This document shows positions 30,908 to 43,959 of a stretch of 64,000 nucleotides of DNA, in pieces; positions within the stretch are counted from its first letter, which is position 1, and each line of letters begins with the position of its first letter. This DNA is from Notospermus geniculatus. Lineage: Eukaryota; Nemertea; Pilidiophora; Heteronemertea; Lineidae. The position numbers and the translations under genes were made by a program. Under the pieces are notes generated by a model. It did not search any database. It saw only the letters and a list, made by a program, of their open reading frames with translations, and was not told the origin of the DNA. The stretch covers positions 42,042-106,041 of the forward strand of contig NMRB01000846.1 in NCBI GenBank assembly GCA_002633025.1. Reading direction: 5' to 3'.

Positions 30908-32921
30908 TTAACGGTGTAAAAGGAATGGTGGTCCTATAAACGCATGTCTGAGTTACAATAGCCTGCTATGATCGTGGTTTCTCTGACAACTTTCCAATGC
31001 ATACCTTTATATTAACCAGAAAGTAATCAAACATAAAGGTTCAACTTACAAATCTAGCATTTTATAAAAGTGGATAGTAAGTACTCCTTTAAACTTTAAG
31101 AGATTTTCATTCTGACTCTTTCATATGATAGGCAAAATCCTTCTGCAGGTTTAGAGCAAATTTTGTTGAATTCTGACGAGTTGATCTTATGATATAACAG
31201 GACTGAATTAATCAGAACCCCACGAACGATGATGTGGCAGGATCATCTGTGTATATTTGAATAGGCTTACGTACATTGCACATGGAACACTAATGACGCT
31301 GAAAATAGCTCTGTCGTCCTCAGAAATGAAATTCAAGCATGAAGTTGACAGATTCATGTACCCCCACCAATAGTTTTCACACATTTTTATTTTCGACAAA
31401 ATGGCCTCGGCAGGGAAAGGGTTAAAGAAGTCCATTTGCTTGCTGCCGAAGCAGGGTAGCCTTTTGAATGATCTCGCTCAGCCAGATCATGACATTCTCA
31501 TGGCTTCACTAATTTGGGTATTAGCGTCATACGGTTGACTGTTGCTGGAGGTCAGTGGTGAATGGTGAGAGGGTACTAGTATTGGTAAACACAGAAATCC
31601 AGAAATCATGAAATCGAGAACTCCGAAGATCGAGTAGTTATGTCTGATGGGTTTTAACCTCGTTCCTAGGCTTACTTCTACAGTTTGTGCTTCTTCAGCC
31701 CTGGGTGTACAATTCGACCTAAAAAAATATCACGTGGAGCAGCGTCTTTACTGATAAATGAATACTAACACTTATGTTTTTTTTATACATATATAGTCAT
31801 CTTTCAGAAGAGTTTTTTTTTCTGAACGCAGTAGACGTACAAGTATTGCCAATTTTTGCCTGGCGCTAATGAACACAACACCTTTCGTACAGATGGTTAC
31901 CTTGTAGAAAAGAACATCTTTTTTTCTGTCGGCAGTACGTGTTGCTATTTTTTGCTGGTACTATTCAGGAAAACAAATTGTCTCATTCATAAACATCAGA
32001 GATGGTGTAATCCGACGAGCTCCTGTTGACAGCTTTGCCGATGTTTTCCATGAACAATGTACTCTCCCGGCCGCTCACACTCCTGATCCCGGCTATCAGG
32101 GATATTGACCCTCATCATTACTAGGAAGCGACAATTACAACAGTAATGACTCTCAGATCGTCTGAGGAGTTAAGTGAGTGTTTGTTTGCGTTTCTTCCAA
32201 TGGGACCTCTACTGTAGATTGCCCGTGTTTCTGTTTGAAGGTCCTTGACGTGTCGACAGTGGTGATTTTGTGAGAATTGATTTGTGCTTCGTATAGGAAG
32301 AGGTTGTTGAAGGACAGTTGTTCAAACATAAACAAACATATTAGTGTTGGGTTTATTAGATGGAAACCTTTGATATGGGGTCATAAGAATAAACACAGTT
32401 ATATACACAGCGTTTTAATTTCCTTTTTGCTATACAGACCAGTATCGACTAAACGGAACGCTAAATCTGGTCCAATCATAGAAAATCTAATTTGTCCAGT
32501 CAAGTGCCATGCTTTTTGGAAATGATTGTAGGCCTACTTGACAAGTTTTCAAGGTCGAAATCTTTGGTTCTGAGGTGTAAAGAAATAAATACCACAAAGT
32601 TTGAGTAAGGGTTCAATATCCTGTAGAGATTCCAATTTCTTCTTTATTGGCGACTTACTGGTTTCATATCTGATTGCTGATGGTCTCCTAGAGAAATATA
32701 AATATCATTAGTGGAACCTATTTCATTAAGCAAGACTTTAGATGGTTTGGACGGCAGCCATGAGGTTCTGAAACCCCAGCACTGGTGGGGCTCGTGTTTC
32801 AATTAAAATACTTCGTGATCGAAGCGATTATACTTTCCAGGCCGAACAAACAAAATTGAATCAAACCAAAGACAGAAATTCAATTATTCAGAAATTTTTC
32901 ATTAGACGAGAATTATTGATT
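30908..32921. other. Unannotated version 2 sequence
   Basis: Collinear with 12319-15395. Contains the single 170-bp unit (31106-31325) and the empty site TAAAC at 31586-31590. No gene. Confidence 0.5.
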
Positions 32922-32922
32922 N
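32922..32922. other. Single-N join
   Basis: One N joins sequence that in version 1 is separated by about 780 bp, most of it an N gap (15463-16090). Confidence 0.9.
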
Positions 32923-33206
32923 GAGTAGAGGTTTCTCGATCCGATATATCGCCAGAAGGTGGGTGGCGATAAAAAACGGAAGCCATTTATTGGATTGTGG
33001 AGAGTGACAAATCGGGTTACGGCCATGATTAAGTGCGGGGTATCATGTAACATCTCCGTGGTCCTTGGGGGAGGTGTTGTAAGATATTCCTCAGCTGTGA
33101 ACGCCATTTTTCACATACTGGTATCTCAAGGTGAATGGCTGGACGTATCTCGTGATACCAGCATTGTGGTATATTCATCACATTGTGGGATAATCTCATA
33201 AGCTAC

Positions 33207-33251
33207 GGTTACACCTGTTGAAAATACCCGGGGATTTTATGTAGTGTAACC
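33207..33251. mobile_element. 45-bp internally deleted GGTTACAC element
   Basis: Keeps GGTTACACCTGTT at the left and GATTTTATGTAGTGTAACC at the right but lacks ~220 interior bases present in version 1 (16453-16721). Confidence 0.7.
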
Positions 33252-34127
33252 AGGTATGGCCTGGAATCCAGAACCTGGACTTGGAGAGTCACCGGGTTGT
33301 GGAGTGCGTAGTGCTGACAATCCATGCCTACCACCACAAGGTCTCTAGTTCGAGCACCGGTCGTTGCAGCGGTTGTATGTAGTGGAGTGGGCGACCTACA
33401 TAACAGCGAACCGACACAAAACGTTTAGAATGAAGTGTTTCTGCGTGCAGTGTAAACTTAATGATTTTGCTTCAAACTCCATTTTTTTCTGATTGTTGCT
33501 CAAACTGCAGCGGCACGTACCACGAACCTGCTCCTTACCCCACGGGCCTCGCAAGGATCACGAGTGCGATAAATTGCAAATCAAATATTTATTCGCAGAG
33601 ACGATGTCACGCAAAAATTTCAAGTTGGTAGTTGAGGTATCCATCATTGGCTCGGTTCTTTGTCGATTCGAATAAAACAGCTGAAGACAGAGTGCGAAAC
33701 CTTGTCAAAAATGATATTGAGACGGAAGGAAAGAATAATAACTGTACGTGCAGTGAATTGAAATCGACAACCAGGAATGGAAATGTATTCTTGTCTAATC
33801 ATAACCGATCTCCTGTGAATTTCGGCCAAGATGATGACGTTCTGTCTGTGATGTGAACGAACTTGCGGATGTCTTGTTTGTGCCAAGCCGGTGGGCAGCG
33901 TGCGGAAAGACTGTCATGATGATTCATCCAAACTGACAAACATCTTGTTGCTTTCTTGCCGCTTCTTTTTGATCATTATGGAAGAGTTCATATAGTTTAT
34001 TTAGTATTCGAAACAGGTTTTGAGTCAACCCCAAAAAATATATCAGCCCTATTTCACCTTTGTTACTTTTTTCCGGTATCCAAAATAAGCACAAAAACGA
34101 CACACAATGTCTTACAATAAAATCAAG

Positions 34128-34228
34128 TCGTCTCCTATATTTGCAAATTTTCGACGCCACAGCGGGGTCTTCCTCAGGCATTTGTGCCTGAAGAAGACCC
34201 GGTGTGGCGGGGTATTTGCAAATATCGG
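34128..34228. repeat. Hairpin, version 2 copy
   Basis: Counterpart of 17840-17940. The stem includes GACGCCACA pairing with TGTGGCG. Confidence 0.7.
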
Positions 34229-34961
34229 TGACGACTTTGATTTGTCACTTTTTTCTGTACAGTTGCCGAAAATTGTTAAAAACAAATATAAAAATAAATG
34301 TGTGTTGTCTTTAAATAACCCAAATTTTTAAGGGGGGGGGGACGTAGGCTTTATTACATTCTTGCTTAACCTATCTTATATGGCGGAAGTATTATAAAAG
34401 GTAAATATCCATGTTTAAACGTAATCTCCATGTATTATCCTATTATTTCGGCTAAGTCGACTTAGGTTGGTTCGATCAAAAATTTCATTTAGGGGCGTTT
34501 TCCATTTTCCGATAGTTTGATCCAGAAAGTTATAAAGCCGACAACGCCGAAGGTACTTTTATTGATACACCCTGTGGGAATTAGCCTTTTGAAGCAGTTA
34601 CTCCTTCTTTTAAAGGGTCTTTGGTTATTCCCGTACAATCCAATCTAATTTCGGCACTTAATCTCCGAGTAAATTCTAAACTATTGACCTTCTTATGAGA
34701 ACACAAAGACTTCTGCTCTGACGATATTTTTTTTCAGCTCACATTCGTCAGATCAGGGTAGATGAGACGCTATAAACTTTGAAGTCTATCCAACTTTAAT
34801 TATCTTTCCAGTATAATCCAGTTTAATCCGCCCTGCTGCATTGACTAACAGCGCCTTTGTAAGTTACCGGTTTCGAATTGAAAAGAGTTGCATCTGTTTT
34901 CTTCTCGGCACTAAGAAAGCGGGTGGGCCAACCTGTCTTTACCAGCGCCAGCTTGATCTCT

Positions 34962-35305
34962 TTACGAGTACATGTACCAGCTGTATCTCTTTACGGGCAC
35001 CAGCTGTATCGTATTACGGGTACCAGCTGTATCTCTTTACGGGTACCAGCTGTATCTCTTTACGGGTACCAGCTGTATCTCTTTACGAGTAACAGCTGCA
35101 TCTCTTTACGGGTACCAGCTGTATCTCTTTACGGGTACCAGCTGTATCGTATTACGGGTACCAGCTGTATCTCTTTACGGGTACCAGCTGTATCTCTTTA
35201 CGGGTACCAGCTGTACCTCTTTACGAGTACCAGCTGTATCTCTTTGCGAGTACCAGCTATATCTCTTTACGAGTACTAGCTGTATCTCTTTACCAGTACT
35301 AGATA
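34962..35305 (+). repeat. 23-bp minisatellite, version 2 (~15 units)
   Basis: Same unit as 18665-19135 but shorter and with different variant units (CGTATTACGGG appears twice here). Confidence 0.95.
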
Positions 35306-36149
35306 CATGTATATCTCTTCACTGCTCACAGTTACCGGTACCCTTTTACTGTCAGTGGCAATTTCATCAGAAACAATAAATCTGCCAAATGCTGAAATCA
35401 TGCAGAATCTGTGTCCATAGGTAACCACTGGAAGGGCATCACTCACTCAGAGCTTTCCAATGAATGCTAATATGAGACGGTTCTCCGTGCCTTTCAAGCG
35501 TTTTTGTATATTTTCATCGACGACAAAAATTGCCTTGGCATGGAAGGGCAAAGCTTATCCTACCCCCCCCTCCCCGATTTGGTCGACTTCATCAAACATT
35601 CTACTTTTAACGCGACAAACGACAAACGCCCCTCTCAAATTACAGGTATACAGATGACGGCTTTGGCGAAGTCGAGATCAAACCGCATTCGTTGCGTGAT
35701 ACTTTGGAATCCTCTTGACACGAGAACCTATCCTTTCTCAATAGTCATATATAACATGATAACACGAGTATTCTTTAAGACGGGTGCTGAGGCTGAGATC
35801 CAAACGAAACAGTATGATACTTCAGTCATACTGAGCTGATGTCGACGCTGCAAAAAGGGTTTACGATTTTGATCCGCTGTGACTCCAGATCATTTTTGCG
35901 ATTGCAGCGCCGCCCAACGTCTGTCTCAGTTACGACTCGAGATTATCCTGACGGCTGCAGGGGTCAGTGACAAGGGTTGAGGGTCAGGGTTAGGGGCTTC
36001 GGCTAGGAATTAGCGTGTAGGATCAGGACTGGACGACATTCACCACTCAGTACATCGCACTTGCCCTCATGCTTTCCGAGTTCTACACAATCGGAAACGG
36101 TGTTCTATCATTTGCCGACAACAACAACAGTTTCCACGACAGCGACAAT

Positions 36150-36316
36150 AGGAGCTGTCAGCGAGTTGACCACTAGGTGTCACTAGGGCCCAATTCAATG
36201 CATCTAGCGGACCCAGTCATTATCGATCGAGCAGCGATCATAATAGATTTCCTGTACATTTGGTCCGCTAAGACTGTGCTGCCATCTGTTAGCAATATGC
36301 GCGGCTGACTGCTCCT
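36150..36316. mobile_element. 167-bp AGGAGC-type MITE, absent from version 1
   Basis: Termini AGGAGCTGTCAGCG and GCGGCTGACTGCTCCT, flanked by AT (36148-36149, 36317-36318). Version 1 has one AT at 19979-19980. Relatives: 37971-38125, 53350-53406 and 63138-63292, sharing CTGCCATCT and GACCCAGTCAT. Confidence 0.85.
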
Positions 36317-36636
36317 ATTACGCTGACGACTGGATAAAATACTCGTCAATCTGTCAGCTGCCGCTTGTGTTTCTGTGCATTCAAAATTACCCCAGCAGAC
36401 ATCCACTCTTAGGACGAACAATTAGATAGAAATCTCCCCAACTGTCAAGTTGGGATCTAATTTTCGATTCTTTAATGAGATCAGCAGCAGGTTGACTCTG
36501 CAACATCGTAACATGATTTTTCGATAGAAATAAAGCTGGTTGAATAAGAGAGGAACACGATTTAGTGATTGACTGAAGGAATGTTAGAGGCTGTGTTGAC
36601 AGTTAACGTGTTTTTCCAGAGACGCAATGCATTTGG

Positions 36637-37209
36637 NNNNNNNNNNNNNNNNNNNNNNNNNNNNNNNNNNNNNNNNNNNNNNNNNNNNNNNNNNNNNNNN
36701 NNNNNNNNNNNNNNNNNNNNNNNNNNNNNNNNNNNNNNNNNNNNNNNNNNNNNNNNNNNNNNNNNNNNNNNNNNNNNNNNNNNNNNNNNNNNNNNNNNNN
36801 NNNNNNNNNNNNNNNNNNNNNNNNNNNNNNNNNNNNNNNNNNNNNNNNNNNNNNNNNNNNNNNNNNNNNNNNNNNNNNNNNNNNNNNNNNNNNNNNNNNN
36901 NNNNNNNNNNNNNNNNNNNNNNNNNNNNNNNNNNNNNNNNNNNNNNNNNNNNNNNNNNNNNNNNNNNNNNNNNNNNNNNNNNNNNNNNNNNNNNNNNNNN
37001 NNNNNNNNNNNNNNNNNNNNNNNNNNNNNNNNNNNNNNNNNNNNNNNNNNNNNNNNNNNNNNNNNNNNNNNNNNNNNNNNNNNNNNNNNNNNNNNNNNNN
37101 NNNNNNNNNNNNNNNNNNNNNNNNNNNNNNNNNNNNNNNNNNNNNNNNNNNNNNNNNNNNNNNNNNNNNNNNNNNNNNNNNNNNNNNNNNNNNNNNNNNN
37201 NNNNNNNNN
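36637..37209. other. Assembly gap (573 N)
   Basis: Falls between the empty site of the foldback element and the 20-bp minisatellite. Confidence 0.99.
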
Positions 37210-37368
37210 CTTCTGCCTGGCCGCGTCTCCTTGCGCCTGGCCGCATCTCCTTGCGTTTGGCCGCGTCTCCTTGCGTCTGACCGCGTCTCCTTGCGTCTGG
37301 CCGCGTCTCCTTGTGTCTGGCCGCGTCTCCTTGTGTCCGGCCGCGACTCTTGTGTCTGGCCCTGTCTG
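37210..37368 (+). repeat. 20-bp minisatellite, right part
   Basis: Same unit as 21091-21478; the left part is lost in the gap. Confidence 0.9.
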
Positions 37369-37970
37369 CTTCACTTTGCAGTCCGAATTAGGGGGTTGTT
37401 TCTCTTGATGGGTGAAGTTTTGCGTGGGCTACAAGGCTCTCACACCTGTAACGTGTGGGCAGTCAAGCTCAAGGCCATGCATTAATGGTGCACCTTTATT
37501 TTTTGCCTAGTTGAACCACGCTCACGCCGCGGCAATTACATTGTCATTAGGCCTAGAACATAATCCGAGCGATCCATTTCAACATTGAATACCGGGATGT
37601 TAATTGTTCTTCCTGCAGCAAGCGAGCAAGTTCACCATTTTGAGATGGATTTAACAGACTCCAAATGGTCCATTCTAACATTGAAATCTCTCAGTGTTTA
37701 TCCCTACAGCAAGTTTAACTTCACTGATGGAAGATAAAACCATCAGATAACCAAATTAATTCGTACGATATCATTCACTGTCGATTTTCCAGAAGGATTC
37801 TTCAGGTGCCTTCATTTCGACAAAAACTTGGGCTTAGAACACATTAAGCACGGACTTTGCTTGCCTTACTCTGGACAATATATATTCCTCTGTTACATCG
37901 AAAAGCTTTTATTGGGAGAACACTTCACAACAGAGGGCACTGTGTTGGCAGTCCTTCCACCAGCTGGAAT

Positions 37971-38125
37971 AGGAGCTGTTTTTAAGTTGACCAATAGGTG
38001 TCACTACGGCCCAATTCATTGCATATAGCGGACCCAGTCATTCTTGATCGAGCACCTATCACGTGGATTTTCCTTTGGTCCGCTGGAACTTTGCTGCCAT
38101 CTTTTGGCAATACGCGCGGCGCTCG
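37971..38125. mobile_element. AGGAGC-type MITE, second member
   Basis: Starts AGGAGCTGTTTTTAAGTTGA and continues as 36150-36316. The right end is diverged. Part of the block that is not alignable to version 1. Confidence 0.65.
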
Positions 38126-39128
38126 GAGTGGCGGCGTAACATCTGCCTACCTTCCTCGTTTTTCAATGTTTTCTTCTTTGTGTTGGGAACTTAGTGACAA
38201 TAGACTGTTTAATAGGCAGTACAATGAGGGGAAACATTCACACACAGAAACTCTGATAGACGTTACACCTGAATTATTTTTCATAAAGAAATACGTGGAT
38301 AGATTTTTTGTCCTTTTGTACATTTCTTCACTTCGGGTTTCAAATACCACCTCTGTTGTTACCGACAGATGTATACATCCCGTGCACTGCATCAAGATGA
38401 ACCCCCGTACATTTGCGTATAACGCTTTTCATTTTTGCCTCAGGGCAACGACTATAAAACGAATAAGAAAACTATTGGCATTTACTACACGATTGCCATT
38501 TGTGATATGAAATGTGGTATGAAGCAAGCTCTAAACTACATCATTTCACCAGATTCTACATATAACAGTTCTCAATACGTGAAGACAGTAATTCCCTTAT
38601 AATACATAATGCTTTCAATCCTTCTCTACATTGCTCTAAATCGCCTCAGGAAATCCAACATTCCCAAACTTTTTCCATCTCCTGATAATATCATACAATA
38701 GATTTCATGTCTTCGCATGATTACCCATTTGTTACATTGCGTTTGCCTTCAAAGGAAAAAGCTTTTTGAATTTCTCTACATCCTTTTTTCGATCAAGGCG
38801 AATCGTAATGGAAATTAATACACGCATAATAATCTCACAATGCATCAGCCTAGAGTAAGTCAAATCTAAAACATTTCCATTATCAGTAAGGAGATTGCGC
38901 ATGCCTCGAGTGCTTGTGATGCAATTCATGACCGAGTATATTTGTGGGTTCGATTCCCGGGCAAGTCACGAACATTTAAGCAATTAGCGCCTGGTTCCGT
39001 TTTCAGTCCCCCGCTTGGACCCGCTCTTCAAGTGATTTTAGAAAAGACAGCCCTCCCTGGCAGTGCAGGATCTCTTCGGGCACTCCTTCTCCTGCTGCAG
39101 GCCTACACTAAATTCTGCCACTGTTGTC

Positions 39129-39363
39129 TATAGAGGTTCTTCACTGACGTCATAACTGTCACGTGACTGCAAAGTATCGGCCATGTTGGCCGTCAAATGG
39201 CCGGCGACGACGTCAAAACGATCACGTCATGACATTTTGACGTCAAGATCTGAGTGTTGACGCTGTGTTCATACCGTGACGTCGCTTGACATTTTGACGG
39301 GACGGCCAATATGGCGGCATCGTGTCGTCATGGAAACGTGACGTCACGTGAAGAACTTCTATA
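39129..39363. mobile_element. CRE-bearing MITE, copy 3
   Basis: Ortholog of 23436-23665, ending GAAGAACTTCTATA, which restores a better match between the two ends. Contains TGACGTCA near each end. Confidence 0.85.
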
Positions 39364-39390
39364 GTGCATTGCTGTCGTATCTAGTGCTCA

Positions 39391-39669
39391 GGGACCTTAT
39401 TCACAAAACATACTGAAGGCGGTGACAGACTGGCGCATAAGCAACGCGTCGTGCAGGCGTTCCGCCAATCAAATTCTTCGGTCGGTATTTCGTTATGTGT
39501 TACCACCTCCCTGATTGGTTGAACTCTTTCCCGACGCGTTGCTTACGCGCCAGTCTGTCACCACCTTTAGAGTTGCACATTCTTAGCGTGTGTTAAACCA
39601 TTACACAATGGTTAACGCACAATAGCTCACGAATTCTTAACTGCTAAGAGAGCTTTGTGAATAAGGCCC
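39391..39669. mobile_element. GGRCCTTATTCAC MITE with nested hairpin, version 2
   Basis: Counterpart of 23693-23983, with some substitutions and a small deletion. Confidence 0.8.
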
Positions 39670-40374
39670 CTCTCTCGATATTTCCATCCTTTGATGAAAA
39701 TATGACACCAACATTAAAACAACCGCTGAAGTAATCTACCAAATAATCTACCGTCATGAATACATGTCAGCGTCATTCATTATTCCAACCATATACAATA
39801 CAATGAAATACTACACCATTATAACGATAAAATATTGACTAATCGTCTGCGAGTCGTTCTCCTATTAATCTTCTGTCATTAATCACTGCCGAGATTACTC
39901 TGACGGGAACTAATGAGTGAGATGATAGCGCTTTAACAAGAATTAACTTCACTATCCTCACTTTTTACTCATCAATCAATGTTTAGTGGCTGCAGAGTAG
40001 CTGTACTAGTGTCATCAATCATCGTCTGCAGCCCGAGATGCGCCAGACGGATTGGCGAAGGAACGGTGCCGTTGCGTGTCAAACGTGTTCAAGAATGTAG
40101 CGCAGTTCGATCCGGTTCGGGTAAAGGCTCTTAACTTACATGAAGGATATCCTTATATTAAATCACATTTTGTGCTATAATGCGAAAAGAAGCTGAAAGT
40201 CGGGAAAAGTCTTGAGAGTATCGAAATCTTATAAACACAAATCACCAAAATTAAATCTCTTAATGTTGATCTCGTTTTTAACTGCATGTGGCGATGTGCA
40301 GGGGTGAATTTTGTGAACTTTCTACAAAGTTCATTGCGCCATCTGGAATACGGCGATGTACAATTTAATTATAA

Positions 40375-40570
40375 GATGACGTAACTGGTAAGATTCGCAG
40401 CATATGATGACGTAGCTGGTAAAATACGTAGCATATGATGACGTAGCTGGTATATTACGCAGCGTATGATGACACAGCTGGTAAAATACGCAGCATTTGA
40501 TGACGCAGCTGGTAAAATGCGGAGTCTTTGATGACGTTGCTGGTAAAATACGCAGCGTATGGTGACGTAG
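40375..40570 (+). repeat. 31-bp minisatellite, version 2
   Basis: Six near-complete units; counterpart of 24689-24870. Confidence 0.9.
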
Positions 40571-41009
40571 ACAAAGTGAGACCTAACTTTTGTTTTTAGG
40601 GCAAATCTGAACTTCCCTATTTAGTGTGTCATGAAGATATAATCAAATGCGTAAATACTTCTAGAAACAGTCTGGGTCTCGTTCCTCGTTGGCGGAACTG
40701 TCCCCGTGGGTGACATCCTCCTGAAATCTCGCCGGCGGTGGAGGACAATTGGATTTCATTTCTCCTCCTTTCCTGCATTGTCTTGGGGGAATTCTTCCCG
40801 GTATTTCTTGACCTCGGGAAATGGACTTACTTAGAAATATCGACGTTTAAATTGAATTTGGATGCGAAATCCTTGAAATTCAAATGGATCCGTCAGTCAT
40901 AGTTAAGTGCTGTCTGCCAATAGACACAACATCATAATTCATGAGTAGCTCATCTGCAAAGGTCAACGTCAAAGAACGGTGAAGGACTTCGCCTCAAAAT
41001 GAGGTGTAT

Positions 41010-41290
41010 TTTGGTGGTTTAAGAGCGCCCAGGTCAAAATATCCACGCCTGTCACCTCTGAGGTTACGGGTTCGAACTCGTTCTTGATTTGATTTAAACG
41101 TACTTTTATTCCAGAAAAAATACAGGAAAAGGGTTTGGACAAAAGTTCCAGAGAACCTACCTACGTCCTTTCCATATACCATTCACATTTAAGTCATGGA
41201 ACGAAGTGATAGACTGAGCAGCTCTCTTCACAGCGCAGTTTTTCTCCGGACCATCCGGTTTCCTCCTCCTCTTGCTGCCAAATAACACCA
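41010..41290 (+). mobile_element. tRNA-derived SINE, version 2 (fuller head)
   Basis: Retains GGTGGTTTAAGAGCGCCC upstream of GTCACCTCTGAGGTT and B-box GGGTTCGAACTCG. The V-SINE-like tail (TTTTCTCCGGACCATCCGG) lies near 41240-41265. Confidence 0.6.
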
Positions 41291-41662
41291 GGGTAACCAC
41301 ATGTACACCTAGGCCGTACATTATTTGGCGCACGTCTCTCAACTCCTTTTTTCCCTTAAACTACCATAGACAGAGAACCTCGACGTGCAAATGGAATCCC
41401 TTTTTTACGTGTGAACACATATCATCTCAATCCTTTTATGTATATTTCTCCTGGAACATCATGCATGATTCTTAACTGTATTTCCAACCGCGCCTAATGG
41501 AACATACGTCGAACATCGTATAAGGAGTGTTGGGTTGTGTTTACTGGCGAACGCGTCGCAAACTCGAAGTTTTTTTCAATTTTATCCTTGGAGATTATTT
41601 CAAGAGAAATTTTCTTTGAAGTTTGTTGAAAGTTTCTCTCAACGACAGAGCGTAATAACACT

Positions 41663-42145
41663 GACACGAAGAGGATTTTAAAAACTCAATCTTTGGTATC
41701 TTGTACGCGTAATATCCCCATAAAAACTGTTGTTAACTTTTAGAAAAATAAACCCATTAGTTTCCTTACTGACAGATGATGGTTGTGCCTTGCACTGGCA
41801 AGACCTTCAAGGAAATCAACAAACGCTTCACTTTGGATTATAATTAAGCCTCTTTCCAGTTTCTCGTCGTCATGACACTCGCCTTAAAACAACGCGGCAC
41901 TGATTAAGTGGGTAAATCTCACTTCACGCGTGACATGACGAGATTTAAGCAGCTAAGACTTTTTGTCAGAGATAAGCCTCTGGAAATGAAAGCTTTCCCC
42001 GAAGTGCTCTGTGCTTTTTGAAAAAATTGGATCGTTTTGAGTTGTTGATCTGACGAAAGGAATAGTAACTCATTCTTTCCATGTCCTTTGACAGCAATAG
42101 AGATTTCAAATTTGGGTCTTTAATTTCACGGGACAACAAACATCG
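41663..42145. other. 483-bp segment missing from version 1
   Basis: No inverted ends or target duplication at the edges (ACACT before, AAATAG after), so a deletion in version 1 is more likely than a transposon insertion. No ORF. Confidence 0.7.
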
Positions 42146-42780
42146 AAATAGTGTTTGACTGAGAACCGCCTTCCTAATGTATCTGCAGCCATCTGCGTTT
42201 AGAGGAAATGTTTTATCTTTTATTCTGCCGGGGAATGTAAATTTCCATCTATTCTATCTGTACACCTGAACGAGGCGCAAAATTTTGCTGCCGGTGATTG
42301 GTGGATGGTGTCGCCATCTCTGAAGTGATCGCAGAACTAGCCGCCCAATGTGGTGCACCCGATGCCATCTGTTGTTCGTCGAAAGAATCACCAACAAATC
42401 AGGCAACACCAAAAATCCACAAGTGAGCGACTGCTCGCTTATGAATTTTTGGCAACACCGGAGGTAACATCGATATGGTAGTACATTGTAGTCTATCAAA
42501 TCCGCAAGATCGAACGTATCTAAAGAGTCCCTGCTGCGAGTGCGAGTAAAATCATCACTCGACAGGTGGCAGCACTCTCAGCTCTCTAAGCGCCATCTGT
42601 GTTGGGGTTGGAGAAGTTAGATTTCAGTGCTGAGCGCCGAAAATGTCGATATTAGCTTATAGACAGTCTCGAGCGAACTGATGTACAGCAGAAGAATTGG
42701 AGTGTCCGGAAAAACCTGCATTTTACAAGACAATCGCCCTTTGTATATCGCATGACGAATGGGTCCGACTGGGGATCGAA

Positions 42781-42963
42781 CCCGGTGTTACATCTGCCAG
42801 TGTTTCCGTGTGTCAATGTTCCCACCTATTGTTTGGAAAACGCTGGCAGATAGACCGACACGTTTCTCTGTGTGTTCCCTATTGTCAAGTCGCAGCTTAT
42901 TCCGTCAGACAATAGCGGGGAACACTCACAAATGTGGGAATGCTCAAAAATGTTACACCGGGT
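42781..42963. mobile_element. CGGTGTTACAT-type MITE
   Basis: Ends CCCGGTGTTACATCTG and AAATGTTACACCGGG are inverted; inner AGTGTTTCC / GGGAACACT also pair. Just upstream, GGGGATCGAACCC (about 42768-42781) is an inverted tRNA B-box, so the MITE adjoins a SINE fragment on the minus strand. Confidence 0.65.
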
Positions 42964-43251
42964 AGAAGGACGAGATGCTGATGTTGTTGCACTTCGCCTC
43001 TCCGATGGCTGTGATCTTTCCCTTATGTTAATCAAAAAACTATACCAATGCGTTTACAGTAGAAGTCTGTCATGTGCATTCGGAAACTATCCATCCAATT
43101 CTCATGTCTCCGCCTTTGAAAGAAAACGTACTGCGATATTTTTCACTTTTCTTGCTAAATGACGCGAAAGCAACATGAGGCGAAAAAAGGAAATTCTAGA
43201 TGATTAAAAGGCAAAAACTGTCGAGTGTCTCGAGCAGAATGTAGATACATT

Positions 43252-43634
43252 AGTGAGGTTTCGCAAATCTGACGAAGTACGAAGTACGAAATACGAAATT
43301 CAACTTCAACTTCATGACCTAATGTACTTATCAGGAGATGGTTGGTACCACAAATGTCCCTGCGGTCAGGGCGTCTTTTAGCATGTGAGACCGAGAGAGT
43401 TATGGTGCATCTTGAATTTTTAATTTCCACTTCGTATCTACGAAGTGGAAACGAAAGATAAATTTCAAAGTTTTATATACACCGTAACTCTATCGGTCTA
43501 ACCTCATACGCTAAAAGACGCTCTTGCAGCAGGCGATTGTGGTACCAACCATCTCCTGAAATACATTACGCCATGGAAATGAAGTCCAATTTCGTATTTT
43601 ACCTCGTGTTTCGTCAGATTTACGAAACCTCACT
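43252..43634. mobile_element. AGTGAGG inverted-repeat element, version 2
   Basis: Counterpart of 26582-26962 with the same ATT flanks. Confidence 0.85.
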
Positions 43635-43639
43635 ATTAT

Positions 43640-43825
43640 AGGACAGTGTTCAAAAACGAGTTGAAGTGTATTCGTTTTCTATATTATGCATTAGAGAAGG
43701 AAGCTGATTGTCCATCCTACTTGGCTGAGCTTGCTGTTTACCACATTGACTACTCGATTGGGAAACTCAGCGAGAGATGGCCGCTAGCCACTAGTATCTC
43801 TTCTGATTGCTGTTCCACCGACTGA
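43640..43825 (+). CDS. Possible terminal exon, version 2 copy (uncertain)
   Basis: Same length and frame as 26968-27153, with six substitutions, three of them synonymous. Ends at the same TGA. Unrecognised protein. Confidence 0.2.
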   Translation, partial: RTVFKNELKCIRFLYYALEKEADCPSYLAELAVYHIDYSIGKLSERWPLATSISSDCCSTD

Positions 43826-43959
43826 GCAAAAACAATATCGTGATTAGTTTGCATACAGTGAATCAATTTTTCTGCTGGGCCGGAGAAAGAAAATAGCCTT
43901 ATCTCTGCTGGTTCGGACTGTCAGTCGTGATTTCTTGTGTCAGAAGGTTGAGATACTAA

